DNA of 64,000 nt from an uncultured Lachnospiraceae bacterium (GTDB taxonomy: Bacteria > Bacillota > Clostridia > Lachnospirales > Lachnospiraceae): the NCBI GenBank assembly GCA_946554445.1, contig CAMNSD010000004.1, forward strand, positions 1-64,000. Direction: 5' to 3'. The notes beneath the pieces were generated by a model. The model was not told where the DNA came from. It saw nothing but the letters and a program-made list of their open reading frames with translations, and did no database searches. A program made the translations under genes and the position numbers. Positions 52,958 to 62,774 of this stretch are shown one piece after another; positions within the stretch are counted from its first letter, which is position 1; each line of letters begins with the position of its first letter.

Positions 52958-55282
52958 TCACTCTTCCAAGTATTCCTCCACATAGACCTTGCCACCCTTA
53001 ACCCTGACTGTCACCGCGCCGCTTATAGGCGTCTGGTAAGTGCGACATCCCGCCGCCGCAAACCTCTCCAGCGTCTCCGGGTGGGGATGACCGTAAGAAT
53101 TATTCCGCCCGGCGGAAATCAGAGCAATCTGTGGATTGACCAGTTTCACAAATTCTACCGGCGTGGAGTTCCTCGATCCGTGATGGGCCACTTTCAGCAT
53201 GGAGACATTTGATATGCCGCTTTCTCGAATCTTCTCCATCACCAATCTCTCTCCCTCCCCCTCCAAATCTCCTGTAAAAAGTGCCGTAAATACTCCAAAA
53301 CGCAGATAAAGGACGGTAGAATAGACATTGGCATCCTCGCTGGCATAGTTCTTCCCAGGATGCATACAAGTTAACATAACTTCCCCATTTTCTATTTTCT
53401 GGCCCGCATGGATATACTGCACAGGAATCCCCGCCTCCCAGGCCAGTGATTCCAGCATATGATATTCCTCGTGCCTACACTCCCCCGCTACATCCGGCAG
53501 AACCAGACAGCCAATTCCAATGCCGTGTTCCCCATAGGTTTCCAGCATCCCCTGAATACCGTTTATGTGATCGCTGTCCGGATGGGTGACAAAAACTGCG
53601 TCCAGATGTCGCACGCCTTTGTATTTCAGGAAAGGCAGTATCTGATATGTCTCCACCTCCTTCTGCGTGGAACTGCCGCCGTCAATCAGGTAGTGGCTGC
53701 CTGCGCCGTCCGTCAAATAAATACAGTCCCCCTGTCCCACATCCAGCGCCGTAACCTCAAATCCCTGCGGCAGCCGCACTGTCAACACACATACCGCCAG
53801 CAGGACAACCGTCCAAAACTGCCATTTCTTCATCCGCTCATAAAACAGCGCCAGACCTGCTAACAATAGAATGAATAAAGTGATCTGCCAAACAGCCGGC
53901 GATCCTGTAATCCATTGGTGTCCGGGCAGGGATAGACATAAATCGCAACACTTTTCATAGAACCACAGCAGACAGACGCCCGGCCTGGCCAAATACTTAC
54001 CCAGCGGCAGCATCAAAGAAGCTATTGCCATCACTGCAATACCATCTGTCAAAATCAACGACATACAGGGAATCACCAGCAGATTTAATAGAACGGAGTA
54101 AGGCGGAAACTCACTGTAGAATGCACAATATACCGGCAGAGTCGAAAGCGAGACACCAATCCCCGTAAAGAATGCCCGGACCAGGCGGTTATCGGTAAAC
54201 CGATGCGCCTCTACCGCCGGCACAAGCAGGCCGATGCCGCAGATAGCGCCAAACGAAAAGAGAAAACCGCTGTGTGTCAAATAGAGGGGCTGCTGTATCA
54301 GGATGGACAGCGCAGCCACCGTCATGGCCGTCAGCATATCATAGGTGCGTCCAAACAGCCCTGCCGCCAGATGAAAACCGAACATCACAAGCGCCCGAAT
54401 GATGGATACACCCATGCCTGTCATCGTCCCGTAGCAATACATCCATGCAATTGATAATATTATGTTAACCATATTTGGGACATGTAGTTTCCGAAGTACT
54501 TTATACAATCCCATACCAAGAATGGAGAGATGAAGCCCGCTGATGGCCAGGATATGGATGATGCCGTTTTGTTGATACAGACTTTTAATATCCGTGTCAA
54601 GCATTCCCTTCTCCCCCAAAAGCATGGCGCGCATAATTTCCGCCTCCTTGGGCGGATAACCCGCCTTCAAAAGCAGCGCCAGATATTCTTTCAAGCGATA
54701 CAAATTTTCCCGGAAGCGGTCGCAGCCCCTGCTCTTTGCCAGACATCTGCTTCCCGTCAGCCTGCCCTGTTTGCCCATAATATGGTAATAATTGGCGCTG
54801 TCGAACTCTCCAGGGTTTGTGGCATGGGTAAAAGCCCGGAATTTTCCTTCTATCACCACATAGCTTCCCATGGCGGGCTCCTCATCTTCCTCCCAATAGC
54901 ATAGAACTCCCGTAATCCGCCCTGCATCCGCTCGCTGCAGTCTCTCTCTGTTTTCCTCACAATATGTCTCTATTCCTGATGTTCCTGTTTCCACTGGGAA
55001 TCCTGCCAGAAAATATTTTGGCTGATTTGTGTCAGAATCTGATATGATCTGTGTCAGACTGGCTGTTTGATCCGGTTTTAGAACAATGACCTGTTCCAAA
55101 GATACCATGAGGACTTCCTTTCCTCCTGTCAGCCTGTATTCTTTCCATCCCACTCGTCCTACAGCCGCGACGCTCTCCTCATTAAAAGGCACATCGGCCG
55201 ACGCAACGCGCCTGGTCCATGGGATGCCTATCATCATTGCCGCCACAAATGCCAGTCCCAACAGGCATAAGTGTCTGCGCAT
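52958..55282 (-). CDS. comEC: DNA internalisation competence protein ComEC/Rec2
   Basis: 774 aa, full length. N-terminal membrane helices with a DUF4131/OB region, the Competence domain with GIIHILAISGLHLSILGM and the multi-span channel, then a metallo-beta-lactamase domain with FVTHPDSDHINGIQGML and MLKVAHHGSRNS. It moves single-stranded DNA through the membrane during transformation; the C-terminal domain is a probable nuclease. It is the last gene of a run with comEA, two regulators and a lipoprotein. Confidence 0.92.
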   Translation of the reverse strand: MRRHLCLLGLAFVAAMMIGIPWTRRVASADVPFNEESVAAVGRVGWKEYRLTGGKEVLMVSLEQVIVLKPDQTASLTQIISDSDTNQPKYFLAGFPVETGTSGIETYCEENRERLQRADAGRITGVLCYWEEDEEPAMGSYVVIEGKFRAFTHATNPGEFDSANYYHIMGKQGRLTGSRCLAKSRGCDRFRENLYRLKEYLALLLKAGYPPKEAEIMRAMLLGEKGMLDTDIKSLYQQNGIIHILAISGLHLSILGMGLYKVLRKLHVPNMVNIILSIAWMYCYGTMTGMGVSIIRALVMFGFHLAAGLFGRTYDMLTAMTVAALSILIQQPLYLTHSGFLFSFGAICGIGLLVPAVEAHRFTDNRLVRAFFTGIGVSLSTLPVYCAFYSEFPPYSVLLNLLVIPCMSLILTDGIAVMAIASLMLPLGKYLARPGVCLLWFYEKCCDLCLSLPGHQWITGSPAVWQITLFILLLAGLALFYERMKKWQFWTVVLLAVCVLTVRLPQGFEVTALDVGQGDCIYLTDGAGSHYLIDGGSSTQKEVETYQILPFLKYKGVRHLDAVFVTHPDSDHINGIQGMLETYGEHGIGIGCLVLPDVAGECRHEEYHMLESLAWEAGIPVQYIHAGQKIENGEVMLTCMHPGKNYASEDANVYSTVLYLRFGVFTALFTGDLEGEGERLVMEKIRESGISNVSMLKVAHHGSRNSTPVEFVKLVNPQIALISAGRNNSYGHPHPETLERFAAAGCRTYQTPISGAVTVRVKGGKVYVEEYLEE

Positions 55283-55328
55283 GCCGTATCATCTCCTTTT
55301 TATTTTAGTTTACATAATTATAGATGAC

Positions 55329-56261
55329 CTACTCCACTGTCAGTAAATCCAGATTTCTCTCAAACACGTTATTTAAACTTATATTCTCACGGTACGAAAT
55401 ATTGGTCTCTCCGTTGATGGCAATCTGCACTTTATTGACATTGGACAACTCTACCAGAGAATTGGTGATAGAATAAATCGTCACCTCTGAAGTCACGTTG
55501 TAGGGCTGGTTCTGAAAAGTCTCATCTAGGTTTACATAACAAATTCCATCTTTCACTGTAACGCTCACAATTTTGGCCGCCGGATTGATCGTCGGATAAG
55601 ATCCCTCAGATTTCGGTCCCTCTATCAGCTTCTCCACCACCAGCTTCTCCAGGGAAATATTACTGTTATACACCACGTTTCTCTGGTTCTCTTCCACCAG
55701 ACAATCCCCTGCTTCATTCGCAAAATACAAACGGAGGTTTACTTTCTCGTAAGCATTGATCTCATTACCCGCATTCTCGATAAAGGTATCCGCCGTCATG
55801 ATACCCACCGCCGTACCGTTACTGTCTGTAAGCGGTTCTCCCGCTACCGTAAAAGTAATACGTTCCACACCGGGAATCTGCACCAGCGTCCTGACGATTG
55901 CCGCACGGATTAAGATTTCCTTCGTTCCCCATAATTCTTTATACTTTTCATCAAAATCCACCGTCAAAAGACCACTGTCCAGTACATGCCCGCTGATGGA
56001 AAACTCTTCCGACAAGGGTGCCTGATATTCCATCTTCTCCGACTTTGTCTGCAGCTGAGCAGTCAATTCTGAAAACAATACTTCCGTATCCTCAGCTTCT
56101 GTCACATACTGACGATTGACTATCTTCGTCTCATCATTGTTTACATAATATATATCATAGACCGTCCCGACCTGTACCTGTTCCTCTCTCCCGCAGGCCA
56201 CAAGCGCCACTATCATGCCCAAAATTGTCATGCAGAAGAAAAACTTACTCAATTTACTCAT
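55329..56261 (-). CDS. GerMN-domain lipoprotein
   Basis: 310 aa from ATG 56261. The lipobox is LVACG. Two GerMN-type repeats are visible: ILIRAAIVRTLVQIPGVERI followed by TFTVAGEPL, and EVTIYSITNSLVELSNVNKV followed by QIAINGE. GerMN domains occur in sporulation and wall-binding proteins such as GerM. It lies between the histidine kinase and comEC and resembles the lipoproteins that often follow WalK/PhoR-like kinases and modulate them. Confidence 0.82.
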   Translation of the reverse strand: MSKLSKFFFCMTILGMIVALVACGREEQVQVGTVYDIYYVNNDETKIVNRQYVTEAEDTEVLFSELTAQLQTKSEKMEYQAPLSEEFSISGHVLDSGLLTVDFDEKYKELWGTKEILIRAAIVRTLVQIPGVERITFTVAGEPLTDSNGTAVGIMTADTFIENAGNEINAYEKVNLRLYFANEAGDCLVEENQRNVVYNSNISLEKLVVEKLIEGPKSEGSYPTINPAAKIVSVTVKDGICYVNLDETFQNQPYNVTSEVTIYSITNSLVELSNVNKVQIAINGETNISYRENISLNNVFERNLDLLTVE

Positions 56262-56296
56262 TGTTTCCTCACATTTCCTCACATTTATGCCAGACT

Positions 56297-57766
56297 TTAG
56301 ACCGCAATATACGTCAACGGAATCTTCACCGTAAAATCCGTTCCCTCGCCCTCGGTGCTCTGTACCTTAATGGTCCCCCGATGCTTGAGGATCGCGCTCT
56401 TTGTAATGGCCAGTCCAAGTCCTGTACCGCCAATTTCCCTGGAACGGGATTTATCTACCCGGTAGAAACGTTCATAGATATTCTCCAGCGCATCCTCTGG
56501 AATCCCAATGCCGGAATCCTCCACTTTCAGAGTAAAGAACTGGTGGTCCGCATCCAACGTCACCTTCACGAAACCATGTTCCTTATTATATTTGATGGCG
56601 TTCTCCACCAGATTGGAGATTGCCTGAGTGATCTTGACTTCATCCACCGTCGCCGTCACAGGGCGTATGCTCTCATAAACCAGCTGTACATCCCGTTTCA
56701 TGGCGATGGGCCGCAGTCTTTTCATGATCAGTTCCACAAGTTCGTTCATATCCACCTGAGAGATATTCAGATCCGTTGCCGTTCTGTCCATCTTGACCAG
56801 GGACAAAAGATCGCTGATGATCTTGTCCTCCCGCTCTATCTCCGCCGCAATATCGCCCATAAACTCCTGGTATACCTCCAAAGGCACATCCTTCTGGGTA
56901 ATCAAGGAATCCGCAAGCACCTTCATGGAAGTAATCGGTGTCTTCAATTCATGGGATACATTGGACACAAACTCCTGTCTGGAATCGTCCAGCATTTTCA
57001 TCCGCCCCAGCACCCGGTTAAAGGCATCCCCGATCTGTTCCGTCTCCCGGCAGTCCGTCACGGAAATCGGATCGTTGGTATATCCCGCCTGCACCTGGTC
57101 CAGGGCCACAATAATCTTTTTAAAAGGCTCAAAGAGAATTTGGGAGACCAGCACAACACACACAAGAATCGCCAGACTCACCAGGGCTTCCACTACCAGC
57201 GCCTGTCTGTTTAAGCTGTCCATGGTGGCTATGATACTGTCGTTGGAAGCGCTCACCAGCATAACGCCGCGAACCACATCAAACTTTTCTCCCGCATTCT
57301 TGTCCGCCGGCATCTGCAATGACTCCGTAATGGGAATCGTCATCTCAATATAACCGTTCTCCCGGTCATATTTACTGGCACCCTCTCCCTTGAGACAACG
57401 GATCACTTCTTCCGAGATGATGGTCTTGCCCTCGCTGATGCCGTAAGTATCCTTGACAATCTTAAGATCGCTGTTGATGATAAGAACACGTCCGTCATAT
57501 AAATTGGACAGCTGTTCCAGTTCCGCATTGATCACTTCCGAAGAAGTATCCTGCAGATACGCATAAGTAATCAGGTGATTGGCCAGAATTTTAAGCTGCG
57601 TGGAAATGTCAGAGGTCCTGACATTGACCGCACGCTGCTCATAATTGTTTAAGATTGCATACCGCATGACAAAACAGGGAATCAGTCCCACGATAAGCAT
57701 GATCAGAAAGATTCGTACTTTCAGACTTCTAAAGATTTTTAATTCACGTAATTTATTCTTAAGCAA
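56297..57766 (-). CDS. Sensor histidine kinase (WalK/PhoR type)
   Basis: About 489 aa if it begins with the TTG at 57766, which overlaps the response-regulator stop. The ATG at 57799 lies inside the regulator gene and is the alternative. Two membrane helices (IFLIMLIVGLIPCFVMRYAI and VEALVSLAILVCVVLVSQIL) flank an extracellular sensor of about 150 residues. HAMP, the phosphorylated histidine in FVSNVSHELKTPITS, N-box ENAIKYNKEHG and G-boxes DSGIGIPED, GTGLGLAI are complete. It acts with the upstream regulator. Confidence 0.88.
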   Translation of the reverse strand: MLKNKLRELKIFRSLKVRIFLIMLIVGLIPCFVMRYAILNNYEQRAVNVRTSDISTQLKILANHLITYAYLQDTSSEVINAELEQLSNLYDGRVLIINSDLKIVKDTYGISEGKTIISEEVIRCLKGEGASKYDRENGYIEMTIPITESLQMPADKNAGEKFDVVRGVMLVSASNDSIIATMDSLNRQALVVEALVSLAILVCVVLVSQILFEPFKKIIVALDQVQAGYTNDPISVTDCRETEQIGDAFNRVLGRMKMLDDSRQEFVSNVSHELKTPITSMKVLADSLITQKDVPLEVYQEFMGDIAAEIEREDKIISDLLSLVKMDRTATDLNISQVDMNELVELIMKRLRPIAMKRDVQLVYESIRPVTATVDEVKITQAISNLVENAIKYNKEHGFVKVTLDADHQFFTLKVEDSGIGIPEDALENIYERFYRVDKSRSREIGGTGLGLAITKSAILKHRGTIKVQSTEGEGTDFTVKIPLTYIAV

Positions 57767-58445
57767 AGTAATATCCCACACCCCACTTGGTCCGCACATA
57801 TGCGGGTTCTCCCGGTACTTCCTCTATCTTTTCCCGCAGTCTCCTGATATGTACGTCCACCGTTCTCACATCTCCCGGATAATCGCTCCCCCACACCAGT
57901 TTTAACAAGTTTTCCCTGCCATAAACCTTGCCCGGATTCTTGATCAAAAGTTCCAGAAGTTCATACTCCTTGGCCGTCAGGTTAATCTCCTTATTCTTGA
58001 TATAAACCCGTCTGCCCTCGCAGTCAAGACGCATGTCTCCACGCTCCACCACCCTGGATTCTTCCTTCTTGGCGCTCTTCCGGTTGGTCCTGCGCATAAT
58101 CGCCTTGATCCTGGCCTTTACTTCCAGAATATTAAAGGGTTTGGTGATATAATCGTCCGCACCGTACTCAAGCCCCAGGATCTTATCCATATCTTCTCCC
58201 TTGGCTGTCAGCATGAGAATCGGTACATTAGAAAACTCACGGATCTGCTGACATACCTCAAATCCGGTCATCTTAGGTAACATCACATCTAACAGAACCA
58301 TGTCGTACTGATTCTGTCTGGCAAGTTCCAGGGCCTCTTCCCCGTCATAGGCGCAGTCCACTTCCATACCGTCCTGCTCTAGACTGAAACGGATTCCCTT
58401 CACGATCAATTTTTCATCATCCACCACTAAAACTCTCTGTGCCAT
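57759..58445 (-). CDS. OmpR-family response regulator
   Basis: 228 aa. Receiver domain with VVDDEKLI, phospho-aspartate in DMVLLDVMLPKMTG and KPFNILEV; DNA-binding winged helix with LTAKEYELLELLIKNPGKVY and RTVDVHIRRLREKIEE. It is close to WalR/PhoP. It starts 15 nt after comEA and overlaps the kinase gene. Location between comEA and comEC does not by itself prove control of competence. Confidence 0.9.
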   Translation of the reverse strand: MAQRVLVVDDEKLIVKGIRFSLEQDGMEVDCAYDGEEALELARQNQYDMVLLDVMLPKMTGFEVCQQIREFSNVPILMLTAKGEDMDKILGLEYGADDYITKPFNILEVKARIKAIMRRTNRKSAKKEESRVVERGDMRLDCEGRRVYIKNKEINLTAKEYELLELLIKNPGKVYGRENLLKLVWGSDYPGDVRTVDVHIRRLREKIEEVPGEPAYVRTKWGVGYYFA

Positions 58446-58459
58446 TCCAATTCCCTGCC

Positions 58460-59314
58460 TTATTTTACCCTGATGCTGTCTTTTATTTTTTCGTATGTAC
58501 CCTCTTTGATACCGCTTACCTGCATGATATCTTCCGGGCTCTTAAAACCGCCTTGTTTTTCCCTATAGGAGACAATGGCCGCCGCCCTGGTGGCCCCGAT
58601 TCCCGGAATCTTACAGAGGTCCTCTACGGTCGCCGTATTGATGTTGATCCTGCCGTCATCCACTGCAGTCTGTCCTGACACTGCGCCCTCTGAACCGTCT
58701 GCAAAACCAACGCCTTCCTGTGTCACAATCCCAATCTGTACACTGCCCTCCGCCACCTGCCGTCCGGTTCCCTCTTCGGAGGATTGCTGCCCCTTCATGT
58801 CCTTTGGACTGACCAGAGCCGCCTCTTCCTTCGTGGGAATCACCAGCTTGGCCCCATCCGGCAGTTCTTGTGCTTGGTTTACATAACTTTCTTCCGCATT
58901 TTCTGCAAAACCGCCCGCCGCCTGCACAGCCTCATACACCCTGCTGCCTGCCGCCAGCTCATAAACCCCCGGCGATATCACAGCCCCACAGACATGTACA
59001 TAAAGCGGTTCTTCTTCTATGTAAGCCGGAGCGCCGGGCCTTGCTAACTCTCCGGCATCTTCCGTATCTTGTCCTGTCGCTGACGCACTCTCCTGCCCCA
59101 TACCCTGACCATCATCTTTCCCTGACACAGATATCTGCGCCGTTTCCACCGTTTCCGCGGAACTTTCCTGGAACTGTGCCGGTCCTTCCTCTGTCAATAG
59201 GATGAGTTCGTCTTTCTTCGTACAACCGTACAAAATACACAGGCTGTACAGGCATACCATAGCCATGACAGCCAGCCTTTTTCTGATAAATGATAATTTC
59301 TTTCTGTTTCGCAT
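58460..59314 (-). CDS. comEA: ComEA-like lipoprotein: SLBB plus helix-hairpin-helix DNA-binding protein
   Basis: 284 aa from ATG 59314 (GGAAAGG upstream). A basic start, hydrophobic helix and ILYGC lipobox give a membrane anchor. Residues about 100-175 are an SLBB domain (VHVCGAVISPGVYELAAGSR). The C-terminus has the double helix-hairpin-helix of ComEA: ININTATVEDLCKIPGIGAT and QGGFKSPEDIMQVSGI. It binds incoming DNA outside the membrane and hands it to ComEC. The linker is rich in Glu, Ser and Gly. Confidence 0.9.
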   Translation of the reverse strand: MRNRKKLSFIRKRLAVMAMVCLYSLCILYGCTKKDELILLTEEGPAQFQESSAETVETAQISVSGKDDGQGMGQESASATGQDTEDAGELARPGAPAYIEEEPLYVHVCGAVISPGVYELAAGSRVYEAVQAAGGFAENAEESYVNQAQELPDGAKLVIPTKEEAALVSPKDMKGQQSSEEGTGRQVAEGSVQIGIVTQEGVGFADGSEGAVSGQTAVDDGRININTATVEDLCKIPGIGATRAAAIVSYREKQGGFKSPEDIMQVSGIKEGTYEKIKDSIRVK

Positions 59315-59391
59315 AGTTTCCTTTCCGGGCTCCACACCCTCAAGGAAGTTCCCGCTATGCACCGTATTTTTATTGTAAAGTAAATTGCGCC

Positions 59392-59823
59392 CTATGTCCA
59401 CTTAAAAATAATGATTCCTACAATTGCCACACCCATTCCCACCATCTTACGCACTTCCAACGGCTGCTTTTCCACTCCGAAAAGACCAAAAAGTTCAATC
59501 AGATAAGCCACAGCCAACTGTGCAACGACGATTAGCATGACCGCCCGCGCAGGTCCCAGCAGATCCATGCCCTTAATCACGGTATAAGTAATGAAAGCGC
59601 CGATCGTACCGCCCAAAAGCATATATTTAGGCTCTACTTTGAACAGGGCGCCAAAAGAAGAACGGTCCGTCACAAGCCAGGCCGCCAGACAGACCAAAAG
59701 CGCGGTAAACTGCACGAAAGCGTTGGCCACCCAGATACTGGATGCCTTTGTCACTTGTGTGTTAAAAACGCCCTGCACGCTCATCAGCGCGCCAGACAAT
59801 AAGGCAATCAAAAATCCAAACAT
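59392..59823 (-). CDS. DMT-family small membrane transporter (DUF606/YdcZ type)
   Basis: 143 aa from ATG 59823, preceded by GGAGATAT. The longer frame would cross the terminator at 59884-59916. Five hydrophobic segments, including FGFLIALLSGALMSVQGVFN and PARAVMLIVVAQLAVAYLIE. It matches the half-size drug/metabolite transporters (DUF606), which usually work as dimers. Substrate unknown. Confidence 0.8.
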   Translation of the reverse strand: MFGFLIALLSGALMSVQGVFNTQVTKASSIWVANAFVQFTALLVCLAAWLVTDRSSFGALFKVEPKYMLLGGTIGAFITYTVIKGMDLLGPARAVMLIVVAQLAVAYLIELFGLFGVEKQPLEVRKMVGMGVAIVGIIIFKWT

Positions 59824-59883
59824 GATATCTCCATTCTGAAGCCCCACGCCGCCATGCAGCGTAAATCTTCCTTTTTTCCAAAA

Positions 59884-59916
59884 TAAGACAAGACAGTGAA
59901 CACCGTCTTGTCTTAT
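59884..59916 (-). terminator. Terminator of the arginine operon extension
   Basis: TAAGACAAGAC / GTCTTGTCTTA perfect arms between the orphan binding protein and the DMT gene. Confidence 0.75.
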
Positions 59917-59952
59917 CATTTCCATCTTGTCTATAATTATTCTTCCTCGGCA

Positions 59953-61482
59953 CTATTCTTCGCCGCTTTCCTCTTCCATCTCCCCGGTATCTTCCTCTTC
60001 TCCTTCTTCCACCGGTTCCGGCACATCTATATACTCTTCCGTGTACGCTTCTCCCAGCACCTGGGCCATGATCTGCTCCGAAAGGTTTTTCAGAGAATCA
60101 TTGGCGTCATCCCCCGTCCAGATCTTGGCAAAGGCAATTTCCAGTTCCACCCAGAAATTACTGGTCTCAATCAATTTCGGCATGGGAACGGAATTTTGAT
60201 ATTCTTCCAGAAAAGCCGCCGCGTTGGGGTTATCATAAGTGCCGCCGCCCGCATACACAGGCAGTTTCCCGGTTCTTCCATAAAGATCGTCCGTGGCATA
60301 TTCTGTCAGATAGACTGCAAAATCATTGGCCATCTGTTTTTTGGTGGAATACCCGTTGACCGCCACACACTGCGTCACCGACAGAGAAGAAGACTGCAGC
60401 TGCTCACTCACATCAGGCAGCATGGACATCCCGTAATCATAGGTAAATTCTCCCTCGTTCACCGCATTCTCAATCTTAGAAAGTGCATCCGACGTGGCCA
60501 CCGTGTACACAATCTTACCTTCCATGAAATCCTGCAGAACGCCGTCGTAGCTTATCTCTTTCGTATCAATGGAAAAGAATTGGTTCAAATGCTGATACAC
60601 CCACAGGCAGCGGATTGCCTCTTCATTGTATATATGAATAGAATCCGAACGGTCGCCATCCGCGCCGCCCACATCAATATATTTTCCCACAAAGAAATAA
60701 TTATAAAAGATATCCGACACATCCCACTTGAAGACGGCCTCCACCTGTTCCGGCGCGTCATACACATCCGCAAAAGCAAGAATATCATCAATCGTCTGTG
60801 GCAATGCCTCTTCCATCTTGGCTTCCACCGCCGCCTGGGAAATATCTACCGCTTCCGTTTCTCCTGACGCTTCTTCCTCCACATCGCCGTTATCCGCCTG
60901 CTCCTGAGATTCTTCCGCCATTTCCTGGTCTCTTTGCGCCTCAAGCTGTGCCCGGGCCCAATCTTCCAGATAGGTTTTATTATACAAAAAACAACTGGTC
61001 TCAAAATAGAAAGGATACCCTATCTGCTTATCATGATAAGTCACCGCCCGGACAGCCGTCTCAGGCATAATCTCTTCCATGGGAAGAACGCCCTGGGGCA
61101 TCTTGACTTCCGATGCCAGCCCTGCTAGATAGGCTTTCTCTAGGGAGTCATTGCTGACAATATACAGATCCGGCACTTCCTCCGTCTGCAAAGACGCCTG
61201 ATTGATCGTCTCCAAATACTCAAGCCCCGACGTATAGACCGGCACCACCCGAACATCATCCTGATATTCACTGTAAGACACTGCCACACTGTTCAGATAA
61301 TCTGTCAGGGCTTCGTCTGTATACCACAGATATAAAGTATCCCTATGTCCAAAGAGAGTTTCTTCCTCTACTTCCGTCTCTTCCTCCTGCTGTACCGTCA
61401 TGCCAAGCTTACCCACACCGTACAGACCAGCGGCAAGCAGTACCACCGCCAGAATCATCGCCAATCTTCTTTTCAGAGTCAC
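59953..61482 (-). CDS. Membrane-anchored solute-binding-type protein, no transporter partner
   Basis: 509 aa from the GTG at 61482, which overlaps the argD stop as GTGA and has GGAG upstream. A signal anchor (LAMILAVVLLAAGLYGVGKL) is followed by a family 1 binding-protein fold: LYLWYTDEALTDYLNSVAVS, IGYPFYFETSCFLYNKTYLE, FMEGKIVYTVATSD and STKKQMANDFAVYLTEYATD. There is no lipobox. An acidic low-complexity insertion of about 50 residues (EAQRDQEMAEESQEQADNGD and on) splits the domain, and the C-terminus is another Glu-rich tail. No permease or ATPase is near, so it is an orphan receptor. Confidence 0.7.
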   Translation of the reverse strand: MTLKRRLAMILAVVLLAAGLYGVGKLGMTVQQEEETEVEEETLFGHRDTLYLWYTDEALTDYLNSVAVSYSEYQDDVRVVPVYTSGLEYLETINQASLQTEEVPDLYIVSNDSLEKAYLAGLASEVKMPQGVLPMEEIMPETAVRAVTYHDKQIGYPFYFETSCFLYNKTYLEDWARAQLEAQRDQEMAEESQEQADNGDVEEEASGETEAVDISQAAVEAKMEEALPQTIDDILAFADVYDAPEQVEAVFKWDVSDIFYNYFFVGKYIDVGGADGDRSDSIHIYNEEAIRCLWVYQHLNQFFSIDTKEISYDGVLQDFMEGKIVYTVATSDALSKIENAVNEGEFTYDYGMSMLPDVSEQLQSSSLSVTQCVAVNGYSTKKQMANDFAVYLTEYATDDLYGRTGKLPVYAGGGTYDNPNAAAFLEEYQNSVPMPKLIETSNFWVELEIAFAKIWTGDDANDSLKNLSEQIMAQVLGEAYTEEYIDVPEPVEEGEEEDTGEMEEESGEE

Positions 61483-62705
61483 TGCTGTTCTCCTTCTATC
61501 TCCCTGATGCACGCACGCAAAATCGCTGTCATCTCATCCACATGTTCCTCTCTGATGATCAGAGGCGGCACGAAACGGATGATATCCGTCCCCGCATTGA
61601 TGAGTACCAAACCCTTATCCATTGCCCGTTTAATGATATCCCCCACAGGCCGGTCAAAGACAAGCCCCTGTAACAGCCCCACACCGCGTCTTTCCTTGAC
61701 ACAGGCAAATTCCGCCGCCAGTTCATCCAGTCGGTCAGCCAGATACGCGCCCGTCCTATTGACATTGGCAAGCACGTCCTCTTTTGCAAACAATTCGATA
61801 ACCTTGCAGATAGCCGCACAGGCCAGGGGATTGCCCCCGTAAGTCGTACCGTGGTCACCCGCCACAAGAGAATGGGCTCCCACCTTTTCTGTCATCAAAA
61901 AAGCGCCCACCGGCACACCGCATCCCAGCGCCTTAGCCGTAGTCATTACATCAGGTTTCACCCCGAACCGCTGCCAGGCGTACATGGCGCCGGTACGTCC
62001 CATGCCGCACTGAATCTCATCCAGGATCATCAGGATGTCCCGCTCATCGCAAAGCGCCCTGACTTGACGCATAAATTCTTCCGTGGCCGGATAAATGCCA
62101 CCCTCCCCCTGCACAGTCTCAAAGAGGATGGCACAGGTCTTGTCCGTCACCTGGGACGCCACGCTGTCAAAGTCATTTAAATCGGCAAACTTGATATGAC
62201 CGATCATCGGCTCGAAGGCATCCCTGTAATGGGGATTACCGGTGACCGACAACGCTCCCATGGTCCGTCCGTGGAAAGAATGGTTCATGGCAATGATCTC
62301 ATGGTCCGCAGTACCGTCCTTCAAATAAGCATATTTCCGCGCCGTCTTGATGGCGCCCTCAACGGCTTCCGCCCCGCTGTTGGTAAAGAATACCCTGTCC
62401 ATGCCAGAAATCTCTTTCAACTTCTTCGCCGCCTCGATGGCTGGCAGGTTATAATAATAATTGGAGGTATGGATAATTTTGTCAATCTGCGCCTTTAAGG
62501 CATCATTGTATTCTTTATTTTGATACCCTAAGGCAAAGACTGCAATACCAGACACAAAATCCAGGTATCTTTTCCCATCCATATCATAGAGATATACGCC
62601 CTCTCCCTTCTCAAAAACCACCTGATAGCGGTTATATGTGTGTAAAAGGGCTTTCTCCGCTTCTTCTATATAGGCCTGCATTGTACTACTCATGTCGTTC
62701 TCCAT
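61479..62705 (-). CDS. argD: Acetylornithine aminotransferase
   Basis: 408 aa from ATG 62705 (AAGGA upstream); the ATG four codons later with GGAGA is equally good. A class III pyridoxal-phosphate enzyme: FTNSGAEAVEGAIKTARKYA, MNHSFHGRTMGALSVTGNPH, MILDEIQCGMGRTGAMYAWQ, with the catalytic lysine in MTTAKALGCGVP. It makes N-acetylornithine in arginine synthesis. It follows argB by 70 nt. Confidence 0.93.
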   Translation of the reverse strand: MENDMSSTMQAYIEEAEKALLHTYNRYQVVFEKGEGVYLYDMDGKRYLDFVSGIAVFALGYQNKEYNDALKAQIDKIIHTSNYYYNLPAIEAAKKLKEISGMDRVFFTNSGAEAVEGAIKTARKYAYLKDGTADHEIIAMNHSFHGRTMGALSVTGNPHYRDAFEPMIGHIKFADLNDFDSVASQVTDKTCAILFETVQGEGGIYPATEEFMRQVRALCDERDILMILDEIQCGMGRTGAMYAWQRFGVKPDVMTTAKALGCGVPVGAFLMTEKVGAHSLVAGDHGTTYGGNPLACAAICKVIELFAKEDVLANVNRTGAYLADRLDELAAEFACVKERRGVGLLQGLVFDRPVGDIIKRAMDKGLVLINAGTDIIRFVPPLIIREEHVDEMTAILRACIREIEGEQQ

Positions 62706-62774
62706 TCCTTGCAGCTTTCTATGATGTCATTCCCCGTTCCAAAGTCTGCATCCTCTTTCTGCCTGTTCTCTTCT

